Source: Aulosira sp. FACHB-615
GTDB lineage: Bacteria; Cyanobacteriota; Cyanobacteriia; Cyanobacteriales; Nostocaceae
Direction of reading: 5' to 3'
DNA length: 64,000 nt
Assembly: GCF_014698045.1 (NCBI RefSeq)
Contig: NZ_JACJSE010000003.1
Location: forward strand, 186,001-250,000
Positions 24,882 through 34,408 of this stretch are shown piece after piece. Numbering within the stretch: position 1 is the stretch's first letter; each line of letters starts with the position of its first letter. The translations under genes and the position numbers were made by a program. The notes under the pieces are model-generated. The model saw nothing but the letters and a program-made list of their open reading frames with translations, had not been told where the DNA came from and made no database searches.

Positions 24882-25321
24882 GGGAGATAAGGTAGATAGG
24901 CGGTAGAGATAGGTTTTTAAATCATTTAGGATTGATAAATAGAACTTACGCAAGAACTATCTCCCGTTCTTGTCGCTTTTTTGTTATGACAGGGAGAGAA
25001 AAATACTAACCCACTGATGAATGCTAAACAAATTAATGAATTGAGCGATCGCCAGCCCACTTTATCATTTAAACACCCTTTTTGAGAAGAAACTTAAAAC
25101 TAGGAGTTTCGGATTATTCTCTGCCGAAGGTAACAAAAGAGGGATAAATACCTGTATTCTGCTGTATTTTGGGATGACTTAAACTATGCAGGATATCTTT
25201 TTTAGATATATCTGCTATCCTCTATATACAATTACGTCAACACCTTGTTAAAAGGCTACATTTATCGATAAACTATCAGCTAGATTTGGTAAGTTTACTG
25301 CTATACATCTCCTGCTAACTG
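24882..25321. other. Gap before the methyltransferase gene
   Basis: A 440-bp gap. It begins with a short purine-rich repeat and a TAAATCATTTAGGATTG sequence also found near 6550 and in the ends of the element at 48844-48977. I see no gene or convincing RNA. The base composition becomes more AT-rich toward the following islet. Confidence 0.4.
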
Positions 25322-28165
25322 ATGGAAAACTCACACATAAATTTAGAGTTAACTAATTATCATCACAATGCAAATTTCAGTTTTACATTAAATCCCAATT
25401 TTACAGAGATAATTAATTTTAATCAACCTTCTAAAACAGTAAATGAACCTTTTTTAAAAGATATCACTGCTGGTAAAAATTCTTATGTTTATGACGCTCA
25501 TACATATCATACTAAAGTTCCACCACAAGGAATTAAACATTTAATTGAACATTATACAAATCCTGGAGATGTCGTCTTAGATCCTTTTTGTGGTTCAGGT
25601 ATGACTGGAGTAGCAGCAACAGAACTCGGACGCAAAGCTTTATTGTCTGACTTATCTCCAGCAGCAGCTTTTATTGCTTATAACATTAATACTCCTATTG
25701 ATTCTGGTCTTTATCTCAATGCAGTTAATACTCTTTTAAATCGTGCAGCACAACTGCAAAAAAAATTATATACCACTCACTGTAGAGAATGTGGTTCAGA
25801 AACAAATGTTTTATATACTGTTTGGAGTTACGGATTAATTTGTAATCATTGTCAGCAAGAGTTTATTTTTTGGGATGTTGGACGTGATGAAAAACCTTCT
25901 GTTAAAGAAAGTAAAATCAAAAAAGAAGTAAACTGTCCTCACTGTAATTCTTTACTTAAAAAACGTAATCTCAAACGAACTCAACGTTACCCTGTAGCTA
26001 TCGGGTACAAATGTTGTGGACATCGCCTAAAAGAAAGTTGCGTTCCTTTGGACACTTTTGATCGTCATCTGATCAATTCAATAGAAAGTTCATTAATTCC
26101 CGAAAATCTTTGGTTCCCACAAAATAAGATTCCAGTCGGGGTAAATACCCGCCAGCCTATCTCTGCTGGTATCACTACAATCGACCAATGCTATACCCGT
26201 AGAGCTTTATATGCAATGGCATTTCTCTGGAAAGAAGCATCTAATTGGCCAGATAAAGAAATTCGAGAAAAGCTTTTGTTTACATTAACATCTTTATACC
26301 AACGTGTAACAGTTTTTAGTGAGTTTAGATTTTGGGGTGGTAGTGGAAATACCGCAAATTTCAATGTACCAACTATCATGAATGAGCAGAATGTATTTCA
26401 AACTTTTCAAAGAAAAGCTGCAACAATTAGTTGGTATTTTCGTGAATCTGCTCATATTCCCCGTACTGTTCAAGTCAGTACTCAGTCTGCTTGTAGCCTT
26501 AGCCAATTACCGAATAAATCCATTGATTATGTGTTCACAGATCCTCCCTTTGGCGCGAACATTAATTATTCGGAAATGAATCTTATTTGGGAAAGTTGGC
26601 TGCAACAATGGACAGATAATACAGAAGAGGCGATCGTCAATTCTGTTCAAGGTAAAAGTTATGCAGATTATCAGAATCTTCTCACTAAAGCTTTTATGGA
26701 GATTAAACGAGTCTTAAAAGATAAGAGTTGGTTAACTGTTGCATTTCATAACTCATCGGAAAAAGTATGGATGGTAATTCAAAAAGCTTTAGCAGATGCA
26801 GGTTTTGAAATTAAAGGAACTCAAATCTTCGATAAAAAGCATGGCACATTTAAGATGTTTGTGTCAGATAATGCTGTGGGCTACGATTTAATATTGCATT
26901 GTCAAAAATTAGACAATATTCAATTATATCCACAAAAAAACATACAGATAAAGCAAAATAATGACCAGATAGTACAGCAAAATATCATCAAATTTATCAA
27001 AAAATATTTGGCTCAAGAAAAAACTTTTACTAAAAGCTTTCTCCATGTTGCACGTCAACCTGAGTTTGACTATCGACGTTTATATTCTAAGTGGTTAGCT
27101 ACAGCTATCAAAGACAGTTTAATTTCGATTAGTTTTGAATCTTTTCGAGAACTCGTCGATAAAATTAAGTTAGAGAATACACAGATGCACAGACCTCGAA
27201 CATTACCAGCCTTTACCCAAAAAGAATATGAAGATGCTCAGACCTATCTTGCTATTAAAGTAGCTTATATGATGGGTCGAAAGTTTGAGGAAGGAGATTG
27301 GGCAGATGTTTACTGTCGTGCAAAAGGAATCCCCAAAGCTGGGTGGTCTAATTTAAATATTGATGTGATGTATGATCTTCTAGGCGTAGAGCATAAGATG
27401 CTTTGCTATCGATCAAAACCTGATTTAAGAGATGCCTGTGGTACAACTTTAATGCACCCAGCAGCTACCCGCTCAATCCGCATTCCAGTCGATGATCAAG
27501 ATCCAAATCAAGTTATGCGTAATGTCCTAACACAATATGGTGAACTGATTAATCAAAGGAAAAATAAGGTGAGTCAGCAAGCCCAATCTTCTGGTATTCC
27601 TGACATGAGAACTGGATGGTTGCTTTGGCAAGAAAGCTTACGACAATTTTTATATTTTGAAGAAGAAATGCTCATTCCTAATCCAGATGATTACTATGCG
27701 GAATGGAGACCTTCAGGTGGTGGTTCCAGGAAACAAAGTCAAAATTTATGGATTTATGAAAGAGAAACTGGCAAGAAAAGATACTCTGTCACAACATCAG
27801 CAGGTGCTAAAATTCAACCATACTTTGATATTCCATCTCCAATTGATCCAAATCTTTACATCTTCACTGTAATTGGAGAGGTTTTGAATACAGGCTTAAT
27901 CAGAGTTTGGCTAACGGAATCAACCAAGAGAGAATTACAGCGACTTGTGGGTTCACTAGATACAACAATTGTTAGCGAAACAATCTTGAGAGTTATAGAT
28001 CAATTAGGTGAAATCACATCATCGGACACTGATGACTTTGAGATAGGATACCCCATACTTTTGACTCAAGATGCTTATGCTGCATTACAAGACAAGCTAC
28101 CAGGGGTTAACGATGACCACTGCTTTAGGTTGCTGACTCAATACCTAAGACACAAAAATGACTGA
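25322..28165 (+). CDS. DNA methyltransferase with zinc ribbons and a probable C-terminal nuclease domain
   Basis: A 947-residue protein. Methyltransferase motif I is DPFCGSGMTG (87-96) and motif IV is DPPF (407-410), so it should be an amino-methyltransferase. Between them lie cysteine pairs C154/C157, C174/C177 and C205/C208, indicating zinc ribbons. The C-terminal 330 residues are unrelated to a methyltransferase. They contain D685-x4-E690-x-K692 in YDLLGVEHK, the metal-binding arrangement of PD-(D/E)xK nucleases (same spacing as I recall for MvaI), then a beta-rich region. I infer a one-gene restriction-modification enzyme. No separate nuclease gene adjoins. The DNA is AT-rich. Confidence 0.75.
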   Translation: MENSHINLELTNYHHNANFSFTLNPNFTEIINFNQPSKTVNEPFLKDITAGKNSYVYDAHTYHTKVPPQGIKHLIEHYTNPGDVVLDPFCGSGMTGVAATELGRKALLSDLSPAAAFIAYNINTPIDSGLYLNAVNTLLNRAAQLQKKLYTTHCRECGSETNVLYTVWSYGLICNHCQQEFIFWDVGRDEKPSVKESKIKKEVNCPHCNSLLKKRNLKRTQRYPVAIGYKCCGHRLKESCVPLDTFDRHLINSIESSLIPENLWFPQNKIPVGVNTRQPISAGITTIDQCYTRRALYAMAFLWKEASNWPDKEIREKLLFTLTSLYQRVTVFSEFRFWGGSGNTANFNVPTIMNEQNVFQTFQRKAATISWYFRESAHIPRTVQVSTQSACSLSQLPNKSIDYVFTDPPFGANINYSEMNLIWESWLQQWTDNTEEAIVNSVQGKSYADYQNLLTKAFMEIKRVLKDKSWLTVAFHNSSEKVWMVIQKALADAGFEIKGTQIFDKKHGTFKMFVSDNAVGYDLILHCQKLDNIQLYPQKNIQIKQNNDQIVQQNIIKFIKKYLAQEKTFTKSFLHVARQPEFDYRRLYSKWLATAIKDSLISISFESFRELVDKIKLENTQMHRPRTLPAFTQKEYEDAQTYLAIKVAYMMGRKFEEGDWADVYCRAKGIPKAGWSNLNIDVMYDLLGVEHKMLCYRSKPDLRDACGTTLMHPAATRSIRIPVDDQDPNQVMRNVLTQYGELINQRKNKVSQQAQSSGIPDMRTGWLLWQESLRQFLYFEEEMLIPNPDDYYAEWRPSGGGSRKQSQNLWIYERETGKKRYSVTTSAGAKIQPYFDIPSPIDPNLYIFTVIGEVLNTGLIRVWLTESTKRELQRLVGSLDTTIVSETILRVIDQLGEITSSDTDDFEIGYPILLTQDAYAALQDKLPGVNDDHCFRLLTQYLRHKND

Positions 28166-28248
28166 AGCACTGGCGTTAGTGTTTTTTGAAAGATTCTAGT
28201 GATTACCTTGTTCTCGTAATTGGACAATTTCACAACCACACTTGTCTA

Positions 28249-28587
28249 TCAAGCCACGGCAAAACCTGTATGTTGCCGAATTTTTGGATGGCAAAAACCA
28301 AGTACGATATCTTCTCTAGATATACCTTCTGCCATTAAATCAGTTGCAACACCTTCTTCTGTGTCATCATATTGAATCCAGACTTTATTACCAATCAAAC
28401 TAATATGAATGGGAGTTGCATGGAGATATTTATCACCATTCCAACCCATGTCTAGAAGTAAATACTGCCCTCTTTCATCATCAAATACAACTTGACAGGT
28501 GTAACCATCAGGCAGAGTATCACGATAGTCTGCATGGTTTTGGAGGACATATTTAATAATGCTCTGGTATTTTAAGTAGATATCCAT
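28249..28587 (-). CDS. xisI: XisI family protein (fdxN-element excision controlling factor)
   Basis: A 112-residue protein with the XisI signature: YQSIIKYVLQNHADYRD, VFDDERGQYLLLDMGWNGDKYLH, then HISLIGNKVWIQYDDTEEGVATDLMAEGI and ending IVLGFCHPKIRQHTGFAVA. XisI was defined with XisF and XisH in excision of the Anabaena fdxN element; XisH/XisI pairs are also widespread as stand-alone accessory genes. No XisH lies next to this copy, so it is an orphan. ATG 28587. Confidence 0.92.
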   Translation of the reverse strand: MDIYLKYQSIIKYVLQNHADYRDTLPDGYTCQVVFDDERGQYLLLDMGWNGDKYLHATPIHISLIGNKVWIQYDDTEEGVATDLMAEGISREDIVLGFCHPKIRQHTGFAVA

Positions 28588-28622
28588 TGCACATCGTAAT
28601 TGTCTAATATGGAAGTTTATAT

Positions 28623-28967
28623 TTATTTGCTTTGATATTGATCAATTTTCCAAACAAACTTTAGTCGGGTGGCCTGTTTTTCTAACATTGCTTCGAGACT
28701 AGGATATGCAGGAGAAGCGATTGTAAAGTCTGGCTCATCATTAAAATAGATTGGTGCAAGCTCCTGCTGTGTTTCTGGCAAAACAGTCCAATAGTAAGTA
28801 TCTTCAAACGCGAATAACGCCAGCAGATGAGTACCGGGACAATAATCTTGCTTCCACTCTTGTCCTAAGCCAAGACCACTTGCTAGAGAATAAAATTCCT
28901 GCTCGTCATAACCTCCCTCTGCTGGCTCTACATATTTTAAAATTGTAGAGTAAATAACTCCAATCAC
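28623..28967 (-). CDS. Hypothetical protein upstream of xisI
   Basis: A 114-residue acidic protein I do not recognise. It is rich in Tyr, Glu and aromatic residues (YDEQEFYSLASGLGLGQEW, YYWTVLPETQQELAPIYF), has no export signal and could resemble small immunity-like or SMI1-like folds. Start is GTG 28967 with AGGA very close, so the true start is uncertain. It precedes xisI by 35 bp on the same strand and is divergent from the toxin-antitoxin pair, with only 7 bp between start codons. Confidence 0.6.
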   Translation of the reverse strand: MIGVIYSTILKYVEPAEGGYDEQEFYSLASGLGLGQEWKQDYCPGTHLLALFAFEDTYYWTVLPETQQELAPIYFNDEPDFTIASPAYPSLEAMLEKQATRLKFVWKIDQYQSK

Positions 28968-28974
28968 ATTTCCT

Positions 28975-29220
28975 ATGAGTATCTTAATCCCTGATGATAT
29001 TCTCAGAGCCGCAAGAATGACGGAGGATGAGTTAAAGTTAGAAATCGCTATTATGCTTTATAAGCAAGAAAAAATTAGTAGCGGTAAAGCTCGTACTTGG
29101 ACGGGATTGACAGTAATTGAATTCCAACATGAACTTGCCAAGCGTGGACTTTGTATTAATTATGATGTAAAAGATTTTGAAGCGGATATAAAAACTTTGC
29201 AGTCGATGAAGCTATTGTGA
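28975..29220 (+). CDS. UPF0175 family antitoxin-like protein
   Basis: An 81-residue protein with the UPF0175 pattern: RMTEDELKLEIAIMLYKQEKISSGKARTWTGL..EF..EL.KRGL. The helix-turn-helix-like core (SGKARTWTGLTVIEFQHELA) suggests DNA binding. UPF0175 genes typically pair with DUF3368/PIN-domain toxins, as here: its TGA overlaps the GTG of the next gene. It presumably neutralises that toxin and represses the operon. Confidence 0.85.
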   Translation: MSILIPDDILRAARMTEDELKLEIAIMLYKQEKISSGKARTWTGLTVIEFQHELAKRGLCINYDVKDFEADIKTLQSMKLL

Positions 29221-29711
29221 TTATTGTTAGTGATACATCACCTATTACAAATTTGGCAGCGATCGCGCAGTTAGATTTGCTGCAAAAACTTTACAATCAA
29301 ATTATTATTCCAGCAGCAGTTTACAACGAAATGGTATTTGTTGATAAACTTGTTCCTGGTGCTATGGAAGTGCAAACCTTTGCCTGGATTCAAACTCAGA
29401 CAGTTAAAGATTTACAACAAGTAATTATAATTCAGGAAAGTCAAGAAAATATTGACTTGGGTGAAGCTGAAGCGATCGCCTTAGCCTTAGAACTTAAAGC
29501 TGATTTACTGTTAATGGATGAACGTCGAGGGCGTATAGTAGCAAAAAGTTATGGTTTGCAAGTGACTGGATTATTGGGAGTGCTTGTACAAGCTAAACGG
29601 AATAATTTAATTCCAATTGTTAAACCGCTTATTGACCAATTAATGGAACAAGCGGATTTTCGTGTCAGCGAACAGTTGTATACAACTATTCTGCAAATTG
29701 CAGGTGAGTAA
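29217..29711 (+). CDS. DUF3368 (PIN-like) toxin
   Basis: A 164-residue PIN-fold protein. The acidic residues expected for a metal-dependent RNase are present: SDTSPITNLAAI at the N-terminus, IDLGEAEAIALAL in the middle and DLLLMDERRGRIVAKSYGL. It starts at GTG 29217, overlapping the antitoxin stop by GTGA, which is the usual coupling in this toxin-antitoxin family. The RNA target is unknown. Confidence 0.87.
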   Translation: MIIVSDTSPITNLAAIAQLDLLQKLYNQIIIPAAVYNEMVFVDKLVPGAMEVQTFAWIQTQTVKDLQQVIIIQESQENIDLGEAEAIALALELKADLLLMDERRGRIVAKSYGLQVTGLLGVLVQAKRNNLIPIVKPLIDQLMEQADFRVSEQLYTTILQIAGE

Positions 29712-29745
29712 TTTATGTTATGTCAAATAAACAGGTTTTTATGAT

Positions 29746-32700
29746 CTAGATATTACGTTGTGCTAAATATTGATACATTTGCCAACGTGCATCAACTTCG
29801 GCTTGTGCTTGTTCTAACAACTGCTTGGCAATTTCTGGTTTACTCTTGGTGAGCATTTTAAAGCGATTTTCTTGATACATGGATGCTTCTACAGATGTTG
29901 TAGGAGGGCGCATATCTAATTGCAAGGGGTTCTTACCTTGTTCTTTTAATAGGGGATTGTGGCGATATAACAACCACCGCCCTGATTCTATCAAGGCTTT
30001 TTGGTGATTCATGCCGGTGGTCATGTTGATGCCGTGGGCGATGCAATGGCTGTAGGCAATAATTAGTGAAGGGCCTTCATAAGCTTCGGCTTCTAAGAAT
30101 GCTTTGAGGGTGTGGTCATCTTTTGCGCCTAAAGCTACACTGGCTACGTAGACATTCCCGTAGTTCATGGCCATTAAGCCTAAGTCTTTTTTCGGTGCAG
30201 GCTTACCACTAGCAGCAAATTTCGCTACGGCTGCTTTGGGGGTGGCTTTGGAAGATTGACCGCCAGTATTAGAATATACTTCTGTATCCATGACTAAAAT
30301 ATTGACGTTGCGACCACTGGCTAACACATGGTCAATACCGCCAAAGTCTATATCATAGGCCCAACCATCACCGCCGATAATCCAGACGCTTTTTTTGACG
30401 AGGTAATCTGCAATAGATTTTAAATTGATAATTTTAGATTTTAAATTCGCGTCGATCGCAGCAGTTAAAATGTGATCTAATTTGTCTTTTAATAATGCAA
30501 CTCTTTCTCGTTGTTCCCAAATATCGGCTTCATTTTTTTGTTCGGCACTGAGAATGGAATTAACGAGGTTGTCGCCTACTTCACTGCTGATTTGTTGTAA
30601 TAATTCGGCGGCAAATTCGCCTTGTTTATCTATTGATAAGCGATAACCAAAACCAAATTCAGCGTTATCTTCAAATAAACTATTCGACCAAGCCGGGCCA
30701 CGTCCATCGGCGTTAGTTGTCCAAGGGGTGGTGGGGAGGTTTCCGCCGTAGATGGAGGAACAGCCGGTGGCGTTGGCAATAACTGAGCGATCGCCAAACA
30801 ATTGTGTTAATAATTTTAAATAAGGTGTCTCACCACAACCAGCGCAAGCACCAGAAAATTCAAATAAGGGTTCTTGTAATTGTTGTTGACGAATTTGGTT
30901 TAATTTTAAATTTCTGCGGTCAGGATTGGGTAAGTTTAAAAAGAAATCCCAGTTTTGCTTTTCTTGTTCTCTTAAAGGTAGTTGCTGCGCCATATTAATG
31001 GCTTTTTTCGTTGGTTCAGATTTACTTTTAGCAGGACAAATATCTACACAAATAGCGCAACCTGTACAATCTTCGGGAGCAACTTGAATAGTAAATTTTT
31101 GATGATTAAAATCTTTATCTTTGGCATTCACCGACTTAAAGGCGGATGGTGCATCAGCTAATTCACTTTCTTGATATACTTTGCCACGGATGGCGCTGTG
31201 CGGACAAACCATCACACATTTACTGCATTGTACGCAGACATCCGGTTCCCAAACGGGGATTTCTTGGGCGACGTTGCGTTTTTCCCATTTGGCTGTGCCT
31301 GTGGGGAAGGTTCCATCTGCTGGTAAGGCACTGACAGGTAAATCATCGCCTTGCCAAATCATGATTTTACCCAAGACTTCTTGGATAAATTCGGGCGCAC
31401 TCACAGGTAAGGAATTGGTCGAGAATAATTCCTCATCTAGCCATTTACCTTGTTCAGCAGTGGGGATATTGACTTGATGCAGATTATCTAAGGTCATATC
31501 GACCGCTTGCAAGTTCATGCGGACGATATCTGCGCCTTTTTTACCATAAGTCTTTTCGATCGCCTTTTTAATTTTGGCGATCGCATCCTCTTGTGGCAAT
31601 ACCCCAGCTAAGGCAAAGAAGCACACCTGCATAATTGTATTGATGCGTCCCCCCATGCCACTTTCACGGGCGACTTGGTTGGCATTGATGACATACAATT
31701 TCAGCTGCTTATCTAAAATTTGCTGTCGCACTTTCAAGGGGAGATTTTGCCAAACTGTCTCTTTATCAAAGGGACTGTTTAACAAAATTGTCGCCCCAGT
31801 TGCCGCCCCTTGCAGCACATCGACCTTTTCTAGAAATACCCAGTGGTGACAGCCAATAAAGTTGGCTTTGTCTATCAGGTAGGTAGACCGTATCGGTTGC
31901 GGCCCGAACCGCAGGTGAGATACGGTCATGGAACCGGATTTTTTCGAGTCGTAGACAAAGTAACCTTGGGCGTAGTTATCGGTTCCCTCACCAATAATTT
32001 TGATGGAGTTTTTATTCGCCCCCACTGTCCCATCGGAACCCAAGCCGTAGAACATTGCCCGGACGACGCTATCGGGTTCGATGGAAAAGTTGGGGTCAAA
32101 GGAAAGGGATGTGTGGGTAACATCATCATGAATACCCACAGTGAAATGATTTTTTGGTCTTGGTAGGGCGAGGTTGTCGAAAACGGCCTTGACCATTGCA
32201 GGAGTAAATTCCTTGGAGGAAAGGCCGTAACGACCACAGATAATCATCGGTGGGACTTGATCTCGACCACTACCACGGGCAGCGACAATTTCTGAGGGAA
32301 CCTCATCTCTGCCACTACCACGGGCAGCGACAATTTCCGAGGGAACTTTGTCTCTACCACTACCGCGTTCAGCATAGATTTCGTGGATAGCTGCGACCAC
32401 ATCGAGATATAGTGGTTCGCCGGTGCTACCTGCTTCTTTTGTGCGGTCTAAAACCGCGATCGCTTGTACAGTTTCTGGTAACATTTGCACAAACCTTTGG
32501 ATATCAAAGGGACGGTAGAGGCGTACTTTCACCACGCCGACTTTTTCCCCACGGGCGTTGAGATAATCAACTGTTTCATGGACAGTTTCACAACCAGAAC
32601 CCATGATGACAATTACCCGTTCCGCATCTTCAGCACCGTGATATTCAAAAATGCGGTAATATCTACCTGTGCGATCGCCAAATTGATCCATGATATCTTG

Positions 32701-33429
32701 GACAATCTCTGGACAGGCGTTGTAGTAAGGGTTTGCGCCTTCCCGCGATTGGAAGTAAACATCAGGATTTTGGGCAGTACCCCGCAACACAGGGCGGTCT
32801 GGGGTTAAAGCACGGGCGCGGTGTTCTAAAATTAACTCGTCGGGAATGAGCGATTTAATATCGTCATCCGCCAATAATTTCACCTTCTGCACTTCATGAG
32901 AGGTGCGGAACCCGTCAAAAAAGTGCATAAACGAAACTCTTGATTTGAGAGTTGCTGCATGGGCGATGAGGGCTAAGTCGTGACTTTCTTGCACTGAAGC
33001 GGAACACAACAAGGCAAAGCCAGTCGCCCGCGCCGCCATCACATCACTATGATCGCCGAAAATGGATAAAGCATGAGTAGCCAATGAGCGTGCAGCCACA
33101 TGAACAACTGTGCTAGTGAGTTCCCCTGCAATTTTGTAGAGGTTAGGAATCATTAACAATAGCCCTTGAGAAGCCGTAAATGTGGTACTTAAAGAACCTG
33201 TTTGTAATGCCCCATGAACTGCACCAGCCGCACCACCTTCACTTTGCATCTGCACAACGCTGGGAACCGTACCCCAAAGATTGGGACGACCTTCTGCTGA
33301 CCAAGCATCCGCCCATTCACCCATCGCGGAAGAGGGAGTAATAGGATAAATAGCAATTACTTCATTTAATTTGTAAGCAACACGGGCAACAGCTTCATTC
33401 CCGTCGATGGTTGCAAAGGTTTGACTCAT
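29746..33429 (-). CDS. nifJ: Pyruvate:ferredoxin (flavodoxin) oxidoreductase
   Basis: A 1227-residue single-chain enzyme that oxidises pyruvate to acetyl-CoA and CO2 and passes electrons to ferredoxin or flavodoxin, used in fermentation and nitrogen-fixing metabolism. Domains: N-terminal pyruvate/TPP region (PITPSSAMGEWAD), gamma domain, two 4Fe-4S clusters (CVQCSKCVMVCP and CTGCAICVDICP), a proximal cluster/TPP domain (GACAGCGETPYLK, GDGWAYDIDFGGIDHVLASG). Residues about 350-395 contain an unusual tandem 15-residue repeat. ATG 33429 has AGGACT at good spacing. Confidence 0.96.
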   Translation of the reverse strand: MSQTFATIDGNEAVARVAYKLNEVIAIYPITPSSAMGEWADAWSAEGRPNLWGTVPSVVQMQSEGGAAGAVHGALQTGSLSTTFTASQGLLLMIPNLYKIAGELTSTVVHVAARSLATHALSIFGDHSDVMAARATGFALLCSASVQESHDLALIAHAATLKSRVSFMHFFDGFRTSHEVQKVKLLADDDIKSLIPDELILEHRARALTPDRPVLRGTAQNPDVYFQSREGANPYYNACPEIVQDIMDQFGDRTGRYYRIFEYHGAEDAERVIVIMGSGCETVHETVDYLNARGEKVGVVKVRLYRPFDIQRFVQMLPETVQAIAVLDRTKEAGSTGEPLYLDVVAAIHEIYAERGSGRDKVPSEIVAARGSGRDEVPSEIVAARGSGRDQVPPMIICGRYGLSSKEFTPAMVKAVFDNLALPRPKNHFTVGIHDDVTHTSLSFDPNFSIEPDSVVRAMFYGLGSDGTVGANKNSIKIIGEGTDNYAQGYFVYDSKKSGSMTVSHLRFGPQPIRSTYLIDKANFIGCHHWVFLEKVDVLQGAATGATILLNSPFDKETVWQNLPLKVRQQILDKQLKLYVINANQVARESGMGGRINTIMQVCFFALAGVLPQEDAIAKIKKAIEKTYGKKGADIVRMNLQAVDMTLDNLHQVNIPTAEQGKWLDEELFSTNSLPVSAPEFIQEVLGKIMIWQGDDLPVSALPADGTFPTGTAKWEKRNVAQEIPVWEPDVCVQCSKCVMVCPHSAIRGKVYQESELADAPSAFKSVNAKDKDFNHQKFTIQVAPEDCTGCAICVDICPAKSKSEPTKKAINMAQQLPLREQEKQNWDFFLNLPNPDRRNLKLNQIRQQQLQEPLFEFSGACAGCGETPYLKLLTQLFGDRSVIANATGCSSIYGGNLPTTPWTTNADGRGPAWSNSLFEDNAEFGFGYRLSIDKQGEFAAELLQQISSEVGDNLVNSILSAEQKNEADIWEQRERVALLKDKLDHILTAAIDANLKSKIINLKSIADYLVKKSVWIIGGDGWAYDIDFGGIDHVLASGRNVNILVMDTEVYSNTGGQSSKATPKAAVAKFAASGKPAPKKDLGLMAMNYGNVYVASVALGAKDDHTLKAFLEAEAYEGPSLIIAYSHCIAHGINMTTGMNHQKALIESGRWLLYRHNPLLKEQGKNPLQLDMRPPTTSVEASMYQENRFKMLTKSKPEIAKQLLEQAQAEVDARWQMYQYLAQRNI
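32245..32379. repeat. 45-bp in-frame tandem repeat inside nifJ
   Basis: Exact 45-bp periodicity: CCACTACCACGGGCAGCG starts at 32267 and 32312, with a diverged third start at 32357 and a partial unit before the first. Because 45 is a multiple of three the frame survives, encoding SGRDKVPSEIVAARG, SGRDEVPSEIVAARG and SGRDQVPP. Confidence 0.9.
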
Positions 33430-33908
33430 AATTGTAGTCCTAGCCTTTAAACGGCACTATCAGACAGCGTTGTGGTACTAATTAGAAATAGTTAAAGCCT
33501 GGAAGTTGGTGGTTGATGTTAGCTGCATCCAACTGGAAAATCCAATATCTGTAGGTAGGATTATCCCTGGTTAGGATAATATTTGATTGACCACTTGCGG
33601 GCTTTGGATTTGACTCTAAATAGTGATTGTATGCCCTTAGTATCTCATCCGAAATACTTTATTTAATAATATCTATTAAAGATGTACTCAATGGCAGAAA
33701 CAATCTCTATTCAAGACTTTTGAATAGATGCTTTTGATTTGTGGGGGTAGAGGTGCGGGAACTGATTTGAGTTTTCAAAACAGTTCTATCTGCCTGATTA
33801 ATCTATTCTAAAATTTTAGCGGTTGATATTTAAAAGCACAAAATTAATTTGAAAAATATGCCAATAGTCATAATTTAAATATGTCTATGGTCATAAATAA
33901 ATCATTAA
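33430..33908. other. Upstream region of nifJ
   Basis: A 479-bp gap between the nifJ start and the stop codon of the DUF202 gene. I looked for the NtcA pattern GTAN8TAC and found none. The DNA is AT-rich and contains no open frame worth reporting. It should hold the nifJ promoter. Confidence 0.4.
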
Positions 33909-34346
33909 TTATTTTGGGTTAATAATTTTAGTTTGGGGCTGGGGTGATATTGAAGATGGGCGTGGTGTCAGATGATTGCGTAAAAATAATAAAGGAATAC
34001 TCAGTAAACCTAAAATCATCACCACTGCGGTGAGTATCCACACGGGTAAACGATTGGGTTGATAATCTCCCCGTTCAATTTGCCAGAAAACCTGATTATA
34101 TCGCCACGCGGCTAGAGCGATCGCACTTACTCCCACAATTACTAAAGCAACTCCTAAATTCTCCGAGTTAAATAACGGATGTACTGTTGGTTCTTGTTGC
34201 GTAATTGCCGTATTTAATTGGCGTAAAAATAGACCAAATCGCGCAATGGCAAAACCAAAACCAATTAAACCGATGGAAGTTCTCAACCAAGCGAGAAAAG
34301 TTCGTTCATTGGCTTGATGTTCCCGTTGACGGTCTATTTTATTCAT
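33909..34346 (-). CDS. DUF202/YidH-family membrane protein
   Basis: A 145-residue protein with the DUF202 opening NERTFLAWLRTSIGLIGFGFAIARFG and three transmembrane helices (about 24-46, 63-83 and 100-122). The C-terminal tail is Pro/Ser-rich. YidH-like proteins have no settled role. It is the last gene on the minus strand after the MNIO operon (62 bp behind the partner gene), so it may be co-transcribed with it. Confidence 0.85.
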   Translation of the reverse strand: MNKIDRQREHQANERTFLAWLRTSIGLIGFGFAIARFGLFLRQLNTAITQQEPTVHPLFNSENLGVALVIVGVSAIALAAWRYNQVFWQIERGDYQPNRLPVWILTAVVMILGLLSIPLLFLRNHLTPRPSSISPQPQTKIINPK

Positions 34347-34408
34347 GAGTAAACTAATCTACAACTCCTGATACTCTCCGCGCCTCTGCGACTCTGCGTG
34401 AGACAATA

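Noticed and set aside
30804..32808. Several plus-strand frames of 60-107 residues across nifJ
   Set aside because: They lie antisense to an unambiguous nifJ gene and show no start signals or domains.
33430..33908. NtcA-type promoter before nifJ
   Set aside because: No GTAN8TAC match was found on reading the gap.
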